Below are positions 24,501 through 36,294 of a stretch of 64,000 nucleotides of DNA, piece by piece. This stretch comes from Bradysia coprophila (Eukaryota > Arthropoda > Insecta > Diptera > Sciaridae). Position 1 is the stretch's first letter; each line of letters opens with the position of its first letter. The stretch spans positions 6,154,487-6,218,486 of the forward strand of contig NC_050737.1 of the NCBI RefSeq assembly GCF_014529535.1. The letters run 5' to 3'. A model generated the notes under the pieces. The model worked only from the letters and a program-made list of their open reading frames with translations. It did not search any database and had not been told where the DNA came from. A program made the translations under genes and the position numbers.

Positions 24501-25872
24501 AGTTAGTTATGGTAATTGTTATGGACAACAACAACAAGAATTGGAACATGTGATGAGTTCTGGCTAGGGTGATCGTTGCTTTGAAAAAATTGCTGATATA
24601 GACCCTCGAAAATTTCGAGTGATGAGAGAGAGGGAGAGGTAAACATTCTATTGTATTCACTAAACTGATCGCAAAAAACGTCAGTTGTGCAAGATCCGAA
24701 TAGGCTTCCGAGATTTTAACAGGTAGAATCGGATTACAATTTTAGGCTTTTAGTCGTGACAGTTACTCAAATCACCCTTAAACACGACAGAGTAAAATAA
24801 ACTTTACTTTGTCGTGCCCTTAAATCATAACTGGACGAACAACTTGAAAAGTTTACAAACCTCGCACGTCTTTTTCTGTGGATTGTATGAAAATCCTTGT
24901 GGACAAACACACACCGGTCCAGTCGGCCAAATGAAGCACTCAGCATTAGACGGACAATAATTCAATTCGCAAGCCGTATTGTTTTGGAATTTATTGCATA
25001 TTCCACCTTCATCCAATCCATCTTTGCAGTCTTTTCGGTTGTCACAGACATTTTCGATCGCTATACACGTTACACTGTCGCCGCACAAAAACTTTTTATT
25101 GCCGGATGTGCAATCGGACACTGGAAGAATATAGGTAACAAGAGTTAGAGAAAAAGGTACATAAAGACGTTCTATTAGGTAAACGTTTCTCTTACTGCAA
25201 TTCGTTTCATCGCTGCCATCACCACAATCGTTTGTGCCGTCACATACCCAAGTTTTATCGTTCAGACAATGATTATTTTTGCATAAGAATCCTTTGCAAC
25301 TCTTTTTAATATTTAAACATCCCATATTCTCATCACTACTATCCACACAATGATGAATACCATCGCATACAAATTCCATGGGAATGCACATGTTATCCCG
25401 CAAGCAAGTGAATTCGTTCGCATTGCATTCAATTATCTCATGATGTGGGACATAATCGCTACAATTATCTTCGTCGTCATTTGACGGACAATCGTTATGG
25501 CCATCGCATCGAAAGTTCTGGACGATGCAGGTCTCATTGTCTTTGCACGTGTAATATTTTGGCGGTTTACACAATTTGAAATCTAAGAAATTCCAAGAAA
25601 TTCAAGTTTAAATGAAGGTCACAAAAGATTTTTTTTTTTTGATGAGTCATACCGCATTCAGCTTCGAATTCGTCGCTACCATCCGGACAGTCTTTTTTTC
25701 CATCACATTGTAATTCGGACTTAATACATACGCTTCCAGTTGAACAATGAAAATCTTGAGGATTCGGACAAGGAAGAAAATTTTCTTCCGACAAATATTC
25801 GTTGGCATTTATCGCTATACCGATGATGCCGACCGAGAAAAGTATCAACAAGAAAACAATAGTTTTATACAT
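18579..25872 (-). CDS. yl: Vitellogenin receptor (yolkless), LDL-receptor family
   Basis: Fifteen exons joined by GT-AG introns: 25872-25653, 25582-25196, 25120-24861, 24488-24159, 24083-23825, 23745-23461, 23392-22976, 22913-22772, 22449-22250, 22062-21696, 21628-21147, 21081-20055, 19987-19330, 19049-18726 and 18656-18579. The sum is 5436 bases, 1811 residues, with every junction in phase. Order: signal peptide; five LDL-A repeats (about 35-265); EGF and Ca-binding EGF (DIDECQTYG); YWTD propeller; EGF; second propeller; EGF; eight LDL-A repeats (about 953-1298); EGF and Ca-binding EGF (DIDECKLYE); third propeller; EGF; short Thr/Ser stalk; transmembrane helix (about 1706-1731); cytoplasmic tail of about 80 residues. 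The 5 + 8 LDL-A layout is the mark of insect vitellogenin receptors, which take yolk protein into oocytes by clathrin-mediated endocytosis. The tail has FENPAS (about 1747) where this family usually has an FxNPxF/Y internalisation signal. The longest introns are 322 and 370 bases. Confidence 0.95.
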
Positions 25873-26603
25873 TGCACGTGCACTTTATGGAACACGACAC
25901 TTTTGACACTTGGAGTCACCTTTGAAGGTGAAAATAGAAAATTTGAATTTTTAACTACTTCCGGACAAAATGTTCCCATAAATTTATTGATTGTTATTAT
26001 CGATACCAATTTAATGTACGAAACCAATCACATAATCTTTACTGAACATCGAAAAGATTTTTTTTAGAAATTTCAAAGAAAACCAATTAATTATCACAAA
26101 ACATTCGACGATCGTGGAAGCGTAACAACAAAATGACTAAGGGGATGTAGGTTCGTCGCATATGTACCGAATTTGATAAAAGCTATCTGGAACAAAGAAT
26201 TGAACAAACAATGGAATGTGTAATAATAAATGAGATTGACACTGTAAATACAAATCAATTTCTATCACATTTATGCAGACGTGTATTTTAGGATACAGTG
26301 AAATTGTTAGTCAGCAGCAAAGTATAATTATTATTATTCGGTGTAGTTATACATCAGCTGGGTGTTCTATGTTCTTGATCTGAAGAATTACTTGAGGTCA
26401 ACTGAAAAAAATCGTTTTAATTTTCCAATGGATGCATGCATTGCTCAGAACAGGTTAACATTTCACTAACATCATCAGATAATTCTCATTTCTCTGTTTA
26501 AATCGAAGATATCTCTCAATTTTTTTTACAGTGTGGCTCTGTCAATTTCACGGATTCTATGTTCTATGTTCCACACTTAATGGAGTCTTACTGAGTGCAT
26601 ATG
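25873..26603. other. Upstream flank of the vitellogenin receptor gene
   Basis: Presumed promoter region for the minus-strand receptor. No TATA box at a convincing distance and no other gene seen. Confidence 0.4.
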
Positions 26604-26744
26604 TACACTCGCGGAATTTTGAAAACCGACACATTTTCTATATCTGTGTTTTACTTGAGTTTCGAATTTCTCCGTTTAAAAATACAAAGAACCAGTAAAC
26701 CACAAAACAGAAAATGACTTGGTTTTCAAAATTTAGCGAGTGTA
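26604..26744. mobile_element. Hairpin MITE, copy 1
   Basis: A 141-base imperfect hairpin. The ends TACACTCGC and GCGAGTGTA are inverted and are followed inward by AATTTTGAAAACC and its inverse, then by an AAAATGA/ATTTTCT-type block. A TA at each end could be the target duplication of a Tc1/mariner-type MITE. A second copy lies at 43241-43377. Confidence 0.65.
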
Positions 26745-27240
26745 ATGCAGAAAAAAAATTTCGGATAAATTCTTGATCAGTTTCAAAAAAATTAAATAAA
26801 AAACCAAGATAAGTATTAGATGAAATGTTTATCATCGTCTGTTATCTCACTGTATTTCATCGTGCTTGTCGTTAGTCATTTACTGAAATGACTGAGAAAA
26901 CCTTTCTCGATTGAAAACATTGTTAGTCTAGGGGCCACTGAAAAAGCTGTGTCCAAAGATGGGTCCGGAGCATGTTAAAGTGTTTTTCGGTAGAGGTTAG
27001 CACCCTGATGAAGAAAAGTTAAGGTGCCAGGCTGGGTTCCTGGGCAATAACTTTTGACGGCGGCTCAAAGTCCAAAAACCGTGTTATTTCACACTTTTCG
27101 TTGAATATCAAGAGAACCCGAAAAGATAAAAAGTTGGTTTCTTCGGGAGAAACATAGAGTTTTGAATGCTGAACAGCATTGCCAAATACAAAAAGTTTGT
27201 GAAAAATACAGGATGGACCGAAAAAAAATTAAAGTTCAAA
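26745..27240. other. Intergenic, no supported gene
   Basis: AT-rich sequence between two inverted-repeat elements, with no recognisable feature. Confidence 0.4.
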
Positions 27241-28135
27241 TAAGGTAAGCGAGGGTATAGCTGACCGTGCAGGTGTACCTGACCAGCTACATTATTTATC
27301 AGTTTTGGAAAATAATTACAAATGAAATTTAGAGCCTAAAGATTAATTTTTTCATGAAAATAATGCGATTATTATGTTTACTTATTTGATAAAACCATAA
27401 AATGAAACCAGTGCACCATCTCAGTACAAAGTTGCACATTTCTTAAGAAAATCGTAAGATCGGTGTGGTCTAATTTAAGGTTTTTATTGACAAAAGAATT
27501 ATTAATGGACAAAGTTTTGGTGTTTTTAGGTAGTAAATAGTTCGACAATTAATATTATTAACATAAATAGCGTCTAAAAGTTAATATTTGATTAATTACA
27601 TGGTGGTCAAAACATTGCATCAAAAATATGCCATGTTTGTGTAGTTGACCGCACCAAATTCCGTACATTTTTCTTCATGTGACAAATTCACCTTCCATGT
27701 GCATTGTTGTGTACAAAATGATGTGATTAAAATTCGTTGATATTTTGTGTTTTTATGAGTTTATGAGTTATCATTGAAATTGGTTAATATCAGTGAATTA
27801 ATAGTGAAAATGTGCCGAATAATGCGAAATTATTGCGAAAAATGTGAAAAATGTCTACATTTTGTAGCGGTCAACTACTGCAACAAGACTGGTCAGGTAT
27901 AAAAACATCCGTTTTTTAGTGGTCAGCTACTGCATCAAAAACAGTGCTTCAGTAAAATCAGTTTTTTACAATAAAAATTAATTAATTGTCAATATTTCTG
28001 ATATTCTACGGAATGGGAACAGATCAAATTAAATTCTGACGAAGGAAAAACTTAGCTTCATCGAAATCATCCTGAGATACTGATGACCAAAGTTGAAAAA
28101 TTGCTTAGCCGGTCAGCTACTACCTCGCTTACCTT
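27241..28135. mobile_element. Inverted-repeat element with GGTCAGCTACTGC subrepeats
   Basis: The ends are inverted: TAAGGTAAGCGAGG at the left, CCTCGCTTACCTTA at the right, each followed inward by TAGCTGACCG or its inverse. Inside, several spaced copies of a GTCAGCTACTGCA-type motif occur in both orientations (near 27640, 27875 and 27920). There is no ORF, so it looks non-autonomous. TTA/TAA could be part of the termini or a short target duplication. Confidence 0.65.
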
Positions 28136-29355
28136 ACCTGTGTTTTCGACGAAAATCAGTCACTTTAAGTTATTTTGTTCGTCTTTTTAGCTTTTTTGCA
28201 TATATTTTAATTCCTGTTTGTATAATTAAGTCTGTCAGTTGTAGTCTTTAGTTTTCAAGTTCGTCAGTTGCCATGTAAATAAATAACTAACACACTAACG
28301 CTAAATTAAGTTGGAAAGCCGTCCTTAGGCTAAACACTTGCTGCAAGTGAAATATTATCATTATATTCGTAATTTGTAATTTTTTTGAATAACAAAGTTC
28401 GTTTATATACTATTACTTGATCGCCCAAAACCACAACTGATGTTCCTCAGTCCTACGGAAGAAAATTGTCAAATTTTTCAGTGTGAACGGACTTGCGTCA
28501 CGGCCCTTCACTAACGTAGGGCCATGATAGCATAGGGAAAATGGTAGAAAAGAATTTCCAACAGTTTTCCCTAGTTTAACAACTATTGCAGATTGCATCA
28601 GCACTTAAAGATCTCTGATTTTTGTCCACATAGTTGAATGATTAAATAAGAAACTCAAAAGAAAGATAGCCAATGGTCAATGACCATTGTTCATTCCAGA
28701 AATAATAACACTCGAATATAATTTTCCAAACATAAATATTGGTGTCTCTGGTGTCGCAATCAGTCTACCTACAATGCTAAACCAAAAGTTTGCTTAATGA
28801 TCCATTGAAGGTTGACGGCCTAATCGATGCTTGTCGGATTAAGCTCGTTTGCACTAAATAGTTTGTATGAAACAACACGCGGAGAGTGTGTTGTTCGTCT
28901 TGAGTTAATTTAAGTAGCACCTGTTTGCACGTGTGTATAATGTTTGCCGATCATTTTGCGAATTTGTGATTAACTAGCATTAAACTTTCAAATTATGTGG
29001 TTCATTTCCATCTGTTGACGTCAATCACTGAATTTGTTATTTTATCCACGTGCGACTATTTTTAAACAACGATTGTAATGGACTCGCACGAGCACGATAG
29101 CGTACCTTGAAAACAAGTTTTCAGGACTTAATACCGAGCTTGTGAAGCATTTGTTTAACATTCACATAGTTTATTCAGGTAACATTCCAAAAGAACGAAG
29201 TACTGAGCCTTGGACCACTTCCATTAAAGTTTAATAACGATTGAAGCGAATGGTCCATGCAGGCAAGACGGCAGGAAGCTGATTGTATCGCCTAGTATTT
29301 TTTGTTATTTTCTTCTATGTAAATTTTAAAAATAAAATCTCAATAAATAAAATGT
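28136..29355. other. Intergenic, no supported gene
   Basis: AT-rich sequence with short chance ORFs. Nothing recognised. Confidence 0.4.
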
Positions 29356-29589
29356 AAAACAAGGCATCAGAACAGTCGGAGCGTTTGCTGCGACTTAGCC
29401 CCGTACGACCCGTAATCCTATTTCGTCCGTAACCATAATAAGTCCGTAGCCGTAATACGCCCGGAACCCTAATACGTCTACAACCCTCTAATGCGTCTGT
29501 TACCAAAATGCAAGTCAAGTTGGGCATGGTCAAATTTACTGAAAGTGTTCATTTTAAAAATTGCGCATAGCGCAATTACGAAAGCCCGT

Positions 29590-30775
29590 ACGAAGTACCT
29601 CTCAAAGAAAACCAACAATTTACCACAATATTTTAGAAACCCAAAATTTTTTGCAAACTTTCCATTGGGTATTCAATTACCTCTCAAATAAAACAAAAAT
29701 TAGCAAAATCGGATGATATTTACTCGATTTATGTGCAAAAAACACTTAGGGCCGAGTAGCGGCCTTAGTCCAAGGGCCCAAATTTAAAACTTTTTTTGCC
29801 ATCATTCTATTCGGCATTCAATTATCTCTCAAATGAAACAAAAACTAGCAAAATCGGATGAGATTGCCTCTATTTATGTTCAAAAATCACTTAGGGCCGA
29901 GAAGCGGCCTTAGTCCAAGAGACCAAATTTGAAACTTTTTTCGACACGTTCTTTTAGGTATTCAATAACCTTCCATAAAAAACTAAATCTAGCAAAATCG
30001 GATAAGATTTACTCGATTTATGTGCAAAAAACACTTAGGGCCGAGTAGCGGCTTTAGTCCAAGGGACCAAATTTGAAACTTTTTTCGACACGTTATTTTA
30101 GGTATTCAATTACCTTCCATAAAAAACTAAATCTAGTAAAATCGGATGAGATTCACTCGATTTATGTCCAAAAAACCACTTAGGGCCGAGTAGCGGCCTT
30201 AGTCCAAGGGCCCAAATTTGAAACTTTTTTTTGCCATCATTCTATTCAGCATTCAATTATCTCTCAAATGAAACAAAACCTAGCAAAATCGGATGAAATT
30301 TACTCGATTTATGTGTAAAAAACACTTAGGGCCGAGTAGCGGCCTTAGTCCAAGAGACCAAATTTTAAACTTTTTTTGCCATCATTCTATTCGGCATTCA
30401 ATTATCTCTCAAATGAAACAAAAACTAACAAAATCGGATGAGATTTCCTCGATCTATGTGCAAAAAACACTTAGGGCCGAGAAGCGGCCTTAGTCCAAGA
30501 GACCAAATTTGAAACTTTTTTCGCCACGTTCTTTTCGGTATTCAATTATCTCTCAAACGAAACTAAATCTAGCAAAATCGGATGAGATTTACTCGATTTA
30601 TGTTCAAAAATCACTTGGGGCAAGAAGCGGCCTTAGTCCAAGAGACCAAATTTGAAACTTTTTTCGACACGTTCTTTTAGGTATTCAATTATCTCTCAAA
30701 CGAAACTAAATCTAGCAAAATCGGATGAGATTTACTCGATTTATGTGCAAAAAACACTTAGGGCCGAGTAACGAC
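29590..30775 (+). repeat. Eight tandem 145-bp units (left arm)
   Basis: The landmark CTTAGGGCCGAG recurs at 29745, 29890, 30034, 30179, 30325, 30470, 30614 (diverged) and 30757, spaced 143-146 bases. Each unit also has AAAATCGGATGAGATT, CTCGATTTATGTGC and CGGCCTTAGTCCAAG. The weak ORF at 30293-30493 is only a translation of these repeats. Confidence 0.9.
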
Positions 30776-31086
30776 CTTTGAGCCCTCCCAACAAGCCCGC
30801 GTTGCATCTTACCCAAAAACGATGTTCAGCAACTTTGTTCTACTCGTCAATACCTTTCATTTGATATATCACAAGCAGCTATTGCGTGCGTATTTCGGTA
30901 GATATCGTCGAAAGACTGAAAAACACCTATAGGGCCCTAGCTCTGGAAGGGCCGACAATACCATGCCCATTTTCGAACTTGACCTTACTTTTGTCGATAC
31001 CAATCAGGGAAAAAAAGAATTTTGAAAAAAGGTTGTGATTTACTCAAGCTAGGGGGTCACGGACAGACGGACAGACGGACATTTTT

Positions 31087-32432
31087 AGCCCCGTACGAAG
31101 TACTGGGGGCTTATAAGATTAATATGCCGTTTGTAACATGTCGATTTGGAAGCAGACAGTAAGTCAGTCTTTCGACGATATCTACCGAAATACGCACGCA
31201 ATAGCTGCTTGTGATATATCAAATGAAAGGTACTGACGAGTAGAACAAAGTTGCTGAACATTGTTTTTGGGTAAGATGCAATGTGGGCTTGTTGGGATGG
31301 CTCAAAGGTCGTTACTCGGCCCTAAGTGTTCTTTGCACATAAATCGAGTAAATCTAATCCGATTTTGCTAGATTTAGTTTTTTATGAAAGGTAATTGAAT
31401 ACCGAAAAGAACGTGGCGAAAAAAGTTTCAAATTTGTGCCCTTGGACTAAGGCCGCTACTCGGCCCTAAGTAGTTTTTGCACATAAATCGAATAAATCTC
31501 ATCCGATTTTGCTAGTTTTTGTTTCATTTGAGAGATAATTGAATGCCGAATAGAATGATGACAAAAAAAGTTTCAAATTTGGGCCCTTGGACTAAGGCCG
31601 CTACTCGGCCCTAAGTGTTTTTTTGCACATAAATCGAGTAAATCTCATCCGATTTTGTTAGTTTTTGTTTCGTTTGAGAGATAATTGAATACTGAAAAGG
31701 ACGTGGCGAAAAAAGTTTCAAATTCGGTCCCTTGGACTAAGGCCGCTACTTGGCCCTAAGTGTTTTTTGCACATAAATCGAGTAAATCTCATCCGATTTT
31801 GCTAGATTTAGTTTTCTATGGAAGGTAATTGAATACCGAAAAGAACGTGGCGAAAAAAGTTTCAAATTTGGGCCCTTGGACTAAGGCCGCTGCTCGGCCC
31901 TATGTGTTTTTTGCACATTAATCGAGAATATTTGATCAGATTTTGCTACTTTTTGTTTCGTTTGACAGATAATTCAATACCGAAAGAAAATTGGGATAAA
32001 AAAAAGTTGTAAATTCGGATTCCTTAGATACATCGTACACTTTTGTTTTATACTTGAGAAGTACTTCGTACGGGCTTTTGTAATTGCGCTAAGCGCAATT
32101 TTAAAGATGAACGCTTACAGTTAATTTGCAAAAATAGACAATGATGTCAAGTACGCAATAAGGTTACGGAAGCATTTTGTTATCGGACGAATAAGGGTTA
32201 CGGGCTTATTAGGGCTACAGACGTATAATGGTTAAGAGCTAAATAGGTTTTAAATAGGTGTACGGGGCTCAGTCGCAGCAAACGCTCCGACTGTTCTGAT
32301 GCCTTGTTTTTATTGCGGATTCGTTATCTACGAACATATACAAATGCTTTGCCCTTACCGTCTGCTTCCAATTCAACATGTTACAAACGGCATATTAATC
32401 TTATAAGCCCCCAGTACTTCGTACGGGGCTAA
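31087..32432. repeat. Overlapping inverted pair around the right arm
   Basis: A 75-base block at 31087-31165 (TTAGCCCCGTACGAAGTACT and onward through ATGCCGTTTGTAACATG) recurs inverted at 32355-32432, outside the foldback element's apparent right end. This suggests a related element whose ends do not coincide with 29356-32310, or nesting. Confidence 0.7.
31311..32000 (-). repeat. Five tandem 145-bp units, inverted (right arm)
   Basis: The inverse landmark CTCGGCCCTAAG recurs near 31316, 31460, 31605, 31750 and 31895 at 145-base spacing. The last unit, next to the outer end, is the most diverged. Confidence 0.9.
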
Positions 32433-32619
32433 AAAGGAAAATTAAGGGTGGTAGCGATGGACATAGTAACATTTTTTCACATTACACGATGACTGGCAAA
32501 CAAATAGACCCTTACGAATGCTTCGTACCGTGCGAAAACTATAATTATTCGTTTATTCTGTTTGCGCATTTGTTCCATCTGTTGGCCTAATTTATTCGAA
32601 ATTCCATGTGACTTTTGAT
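32311..32619. other. Flank between the foldback element and the lipocalin-like gene
   Basis: Contains the outer copy of the 75-base inverted block (32355-32432) and the upstream region of the next gene. No ORF. Confidence 0.5.
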
Positions 32620-32658
32620 TATAAAAACGTTGGAGCGCTCGAACATTTTATTCAGTTT
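32620..32658 (+). promoter_or_regulatory. TATA box and initiator of the lipocalin-like gene
   Basis: TATAAAA at 32620-32626 is followed about 31 bases later by TTCAGTT (initiator consensus TCAGTY) at 32651-32657. That is the usual spacing for an arthropod core promoter. The ATG is at 32696, giving a leader of about 43 bases. Confidence 0.75.
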
Positions 32659-32695
32659 GCTTTATCGCAATCGAAGATAGTTTAATTCTGACAAA

Positions 32696-33870
32696 ATGTT
32701 GAATAGTAACTTCATTTTCATTATTCTAATTGCCTGTCAGGCAACCGCTGCTGCTAAATTTAATACTGTTGTCCGAAGCCATTACGAAGAGAATTTGTCA
32801 TACTTCAAAAATCCACATTGTAAGCCCAGTAGACTGGATAAGGGAATCCAATGTCGTAACATTGGACCAACGATTGAAGTTCAAGGGGGATTGGTAAGCT
32901 AACTGATTCAAGGTTTTCCCTGGTGAAAATAAAAGTCATAAAAGTTCGAAAATCGTATACTCACTTATCAAAAGATAATGGATTTGAGGCCGTTAGTCTA
33001 CGTTTTCTCACCTCCGCTTAAACTTCGGAAGCATTTGCAGTGAAAAACGTTGTGTTTACCTCGAATAAAAAGTTTTAAGAAATTACAATAACACTTGCCA
33101 ACTTTGCCAAGGCGCTCGTTGAACAAATTTTCTAAATTTTGAGATCTTTATTTTCACCACAATTTCATTCAGTGTTCCTTAATGTATCACTTTTATTCTG
33201 AAAGTATTCGAATTATGAGCTACATTATGTGCCGTTGGCCTCAGCGTATTACGTAGCACGTTTTGCCGACGCTTGGGGTTATCAAGACCGTTGTCCAACA
33301 AACACTACATTTTTAAGAGAGTTGGATATTCAAACACCTTGGAGTGGCACCCGTGGCGCTATTGCCGTAGGTAAAGTTACACCATGCAGTGAATACGAAA
33401 ATGTTCTGTGATTGATGAAGAACGTAAACGCTTTTGCAGATGGAGCATGTGGATATAAAGACCTAACACGGAGACAATGTACGTTCCCTGACGGCAAATA
33501 TCCTTTCCTGTGCACGGGAATCGAAGGAAATCCAGGAACATATGGAAGAAGACTGGAAAGTATGTCAGACTCACAAATTTCCTAATCACACTCTCTGATT
33601 GTTTTTATTCCCTTTACAGCTCTTTCCTACAACAGCATACTGCAGGGTGAAAATTTGAGATGGGCGCTTTTTGTTCACTGTTGGAGAGCCAAGTCTCCAG
33701 AAGATCCGAATTCTAAGGAAATCGCTACCTCGTTCAATGTGTTCAACTTGGATCCAGAATTCACTGCTGAAGACAGAGCACTCGTCATTGCAGAATTGAA
33801 AAAACGTGGATTCAACACCCAATCATCGAATCTTATTGAATTCGATTACTCGACAACAAATTGCAGTTAA
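32696..33870 (+). CDS. Secreted lipocalin-like protein
   Basis: Four exons: 32696-32893, 33205-33370, 33440-33559 and 33620-33870. The phases agree and give 244 residues. The first 20 residues are a signal peptide (MLNSNFIFIILIACQATAAA). Eight or so Cys residues suggest disulfides. The C-terminal part (SFNVFNLDPEFTAEDRALVIAELKKRGFNT, ending in a Cys) resembles the last strand, helix and terminal Cys of insect lipocalins such as apolipoprotein-D-like and biliprotein relatives. Size and secretion also fit. The classic GxW motif near the start is not obvious (YYVARFADAWGYQDRC is the nearest segment), so this is a diverged member or an unrelated secreted family. If a lipocalin, it would carry a small hydrophobic ligand in haemolymph, saliva or gut. 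Confidence 0.6.
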
Positions 33871-33928
33871 TTAAAAAAAAAAAATTAAAAACTTCCATGC
33901 GTGATCGTCATTATAACCTTGTAAGATA

Positions 33929-33934
33929 AATAAA
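33929..33934 (+). promoter_or_regulatory. Polyadenylation signal of the lipocalin-like gene
   Basis: AATAAA about 60 bases after the stop codon at 33868-33870. Confidence 0.7.
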
Positions 33935-35432
33935 GGTAACATTAATAAATGGATTAAATGGATTAGAAGTCTTTTTGATTCACCGACGTTAACTTTTGTC
34001 GTTCAGTTAATCCTGTCAAAGTTAGCTGTGAGGTTATATTCGGATTAGGATCACAATCACCAACTCGTCAAAACAAACATTTGAACACAGGTGGATAATC
34101 GTAAAATAAAACACAACATTCTCTAAAACAAATGAAAATTGAATTTAACTATTTCACTCCACTCTTTATCAGAACGTATTTCTATCACATAAACAAAAAA
34201 CAAGCTGATTTCGTCGTTTACGACTCATCAGTGCACCTTTGTCATGACCATGTGCATATCAGCTCGTACACTTTTAGACTAAATCAAATCAAGTGTACGA
34301 AACACATCACACGCTGACCGTACTGATAGAACAATGGGTTACTGTAAAAACGATTCGCTCGATGCTTCGAGAACCTAATTGTGAGTTTTTGGTTATTTTC
34401 ATAGCAGAACTATGACCGAAAAATCGCAAACAAATATATATATATAAATATTTATTACATGCTGCGGGTGTCGAAAGTAAAGTCCTTGAAACATGAAAAG
34501 TACGGGCTTCGTCGCATACAGCGTCTAAAGGGCTATTAACATTCATTTTCCTGAGGTGGATCGTCTGGATTTCCCCCCTAGATTCTTCAATGACTATTTC
34601 GCGTTTTGTTTAAACCAAATAAATTGAGAATTCTTATATTTTTGTCTGTAATGTCTGTTTGTAAATAAGTCTGAGCTTCACGGTATTGTATGTAGTTCAG
34701 ATCTTTTTGCAGTTTGACTATTTGGATTTTATTAGTGCCAACTTTAATTTCTTCGAACCACCAAGAGAATAAAATATAAATACAAAACGAGCATCCCTGG
34801 ACTATTTTATTTCGTTTTAAAAATATCTGCACAATACTTAGTGGATATGAAGCAAATATAGCACACGAAAAAAAAAAAACAAATTAAAGGAAAAATGAGA
34901 GCTTTACATTTTTTACGGTGAATTTCATATTATTCTTTGAAATGGTTTTTTGTTTGAATATGTCCTATGGACATTGTCCATTATTATTATGATATTACTT
35001 GCATTCCATTGCATTTTCACTACGAAAATAGAATAAAAATATTGGTAATATTGCTATTGGGCCTGACAAAGATCTGTTAGTTTTTATTTTTGTCAGCAAA
35101 AAATTATGTTAAGTTTCTGCATCTTTTTATTTGAATTTGTGGAAAAAAATCCCATTTCGTTTTTATAAAAATCCGCCAATGATAGATTATTTTGCACCAA
35201 TTATAACACTCTGTTGATTACCATCGAAAGAACAATGATGATCAGTGGTTCGGAAGAATTGCTATCTATCTGTCGGTAGGAAAAAAATTTGTATTAATTG
35301 GGCATGATGAACATTTTTAATGCATTTATGAAATGTTAGTCATAGTACGAAATCACGTTCATGATATGGTATGTGTAATAAGTTTTATACAAGCAACAAG
35401 TTAACTTCAATAGAAATATATTTCTGATTCAA
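33935..35432. other. Intergenic, no supported gene
   Basis: AT-rich, with a short TA microsatellite near 34434-34446. Nothing else recognised. Confidence 0.4.
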
Positions 35433-35559
35433 CCCTGGAACAGCCTTTGGAAGTAGTTGCAAAAAGTAGTTGCAAAAAAAACATAGTCTCGCAACACTGA
35501 AAATGTTTATATTAAACTAAAGTTTTGCAACTACTTTAATAGTAAAGCAAAGAAGCCAT

Positions 35560-35880
35560 GGTTTTTTGCAACTACTTCAGCCTTTATGTGGAAGTAGTGG
35601 CTAAAGTTGTTGCAAAACTTTCATATTGAACCAAAGTTTGGCAACTACTTTTGCGACTACTTCAGCCTTTATGTGGAAGTAGTGGCTAAAGTTGTTGCAA
35701 AACTTTCATATTAAACCAAAGTTTGGCAACTACTTTTGCGACTACTTCAGCCTTTATGTGGAAGTAGTGGCTAAAGTTGTTGCAAAACTTTCATATTGAA
35801 CCAAAGTTTGGCAACTACTTTTGCAACTACTTCAGCCTTTATGTGGAAGTAGTGGCTAAAGTTGTTGCAAAACTTTGGTT
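35560..35880 (+). repeat. Four tandem 85-bp units in the left arm
   Basis: The landmark CAGCCTTTATGTGG occurs near 35578, 35663, 35748 and 35833, spaced 85 bases. Units contain GGAAGTAGTGGCTAAAGTTG and AAAGTTTGGCAACTAC. The right arm (37440-37620) has only one or two inverted copies. Confidence 0.9.
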
Positions 35881-35894
35881 CAATATGAAAAACT

Positions 35895-36200
35895 TCAACG
35901 TAAGGGCAAAAAGGCAAAATTATTTTTTTTTCAATTTTTATTTTTTTGCATTCAGCAAAATTATTTATTTTTTGGAGCAATTTTTAACAGCAAAATTATT
36001 GTTTAATGTTAGGCAAAATTATTCTTCAGCGATAAGCAAAATTATAGTTTCGGAATCTGCAAAATTATTGGTTGGAGCAATTTTGATCTGCAAAATTATT
36101 CTTTAGCAATAAGCAAAATCATTGTTTCGAAATCAGCAAAATTATCAATTTTTTGGGACAATTTTCAGCTGCAAAATTATTGTATCGCGATAGGCAAAAA
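35895..36200 (+). repeat. Degenerate GCAAAATTATT repeats
   Basis: About ten copies of GCAAAATTATT spaced irregularly at 25-35 bases. Inverse copies (AATAAATTTGCAG) are near 37290-37420 in the other arm. Confidence 0.75.
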
Positions 36201-36294
36201 ATGAGAAAATAGTTCATTTCATGTGGAAGAACTCAATCTTTTCTTCAATTTCTCAAGATTTTCTTGAGATCTCAACTCAACTCAAGATTATTAA

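Larger units (their letters stand above)
29356..32310. mobile_element. Foldback-type element with tandem-repeat arms (145-bp units)
   Basis: The outer ends are near-perfect inverted copies: AAAACAAGGCATCAGAACAG at the left and its inverse at the right. The inversion extends inward through GGAGCGTTTGCTGCGACT, then GTACGAAGTAC/GCGCAATT blocks, then tandem repeats, then a 150-base block ending near 30920 on the left and starting near 31165 on the right. The left arm has eight 145-bp units, the right arm five inverted units. The central spacer (about 30926-31162) holds GACGGACAGACGGAC. No transposase ORF is present. The plan, with long inverted repeats made of tandem repeats in unequal number, is that of foldback (FB) elements. 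Confidence 0.8.

Noticed and set aside
30293..30493. 66-codon frame
   Set aside because: It is only a translation of the 145-bp tandem repeats of the foldback element.
35895..36200. Regularly recurring GCAAAATTATT suggested a CRISPR-like array
   Set aside because: Units are short, irregularly spaced and degenerate, have inverse copies in the other arm of a foldback element, and lie in a eukaryotic genome.
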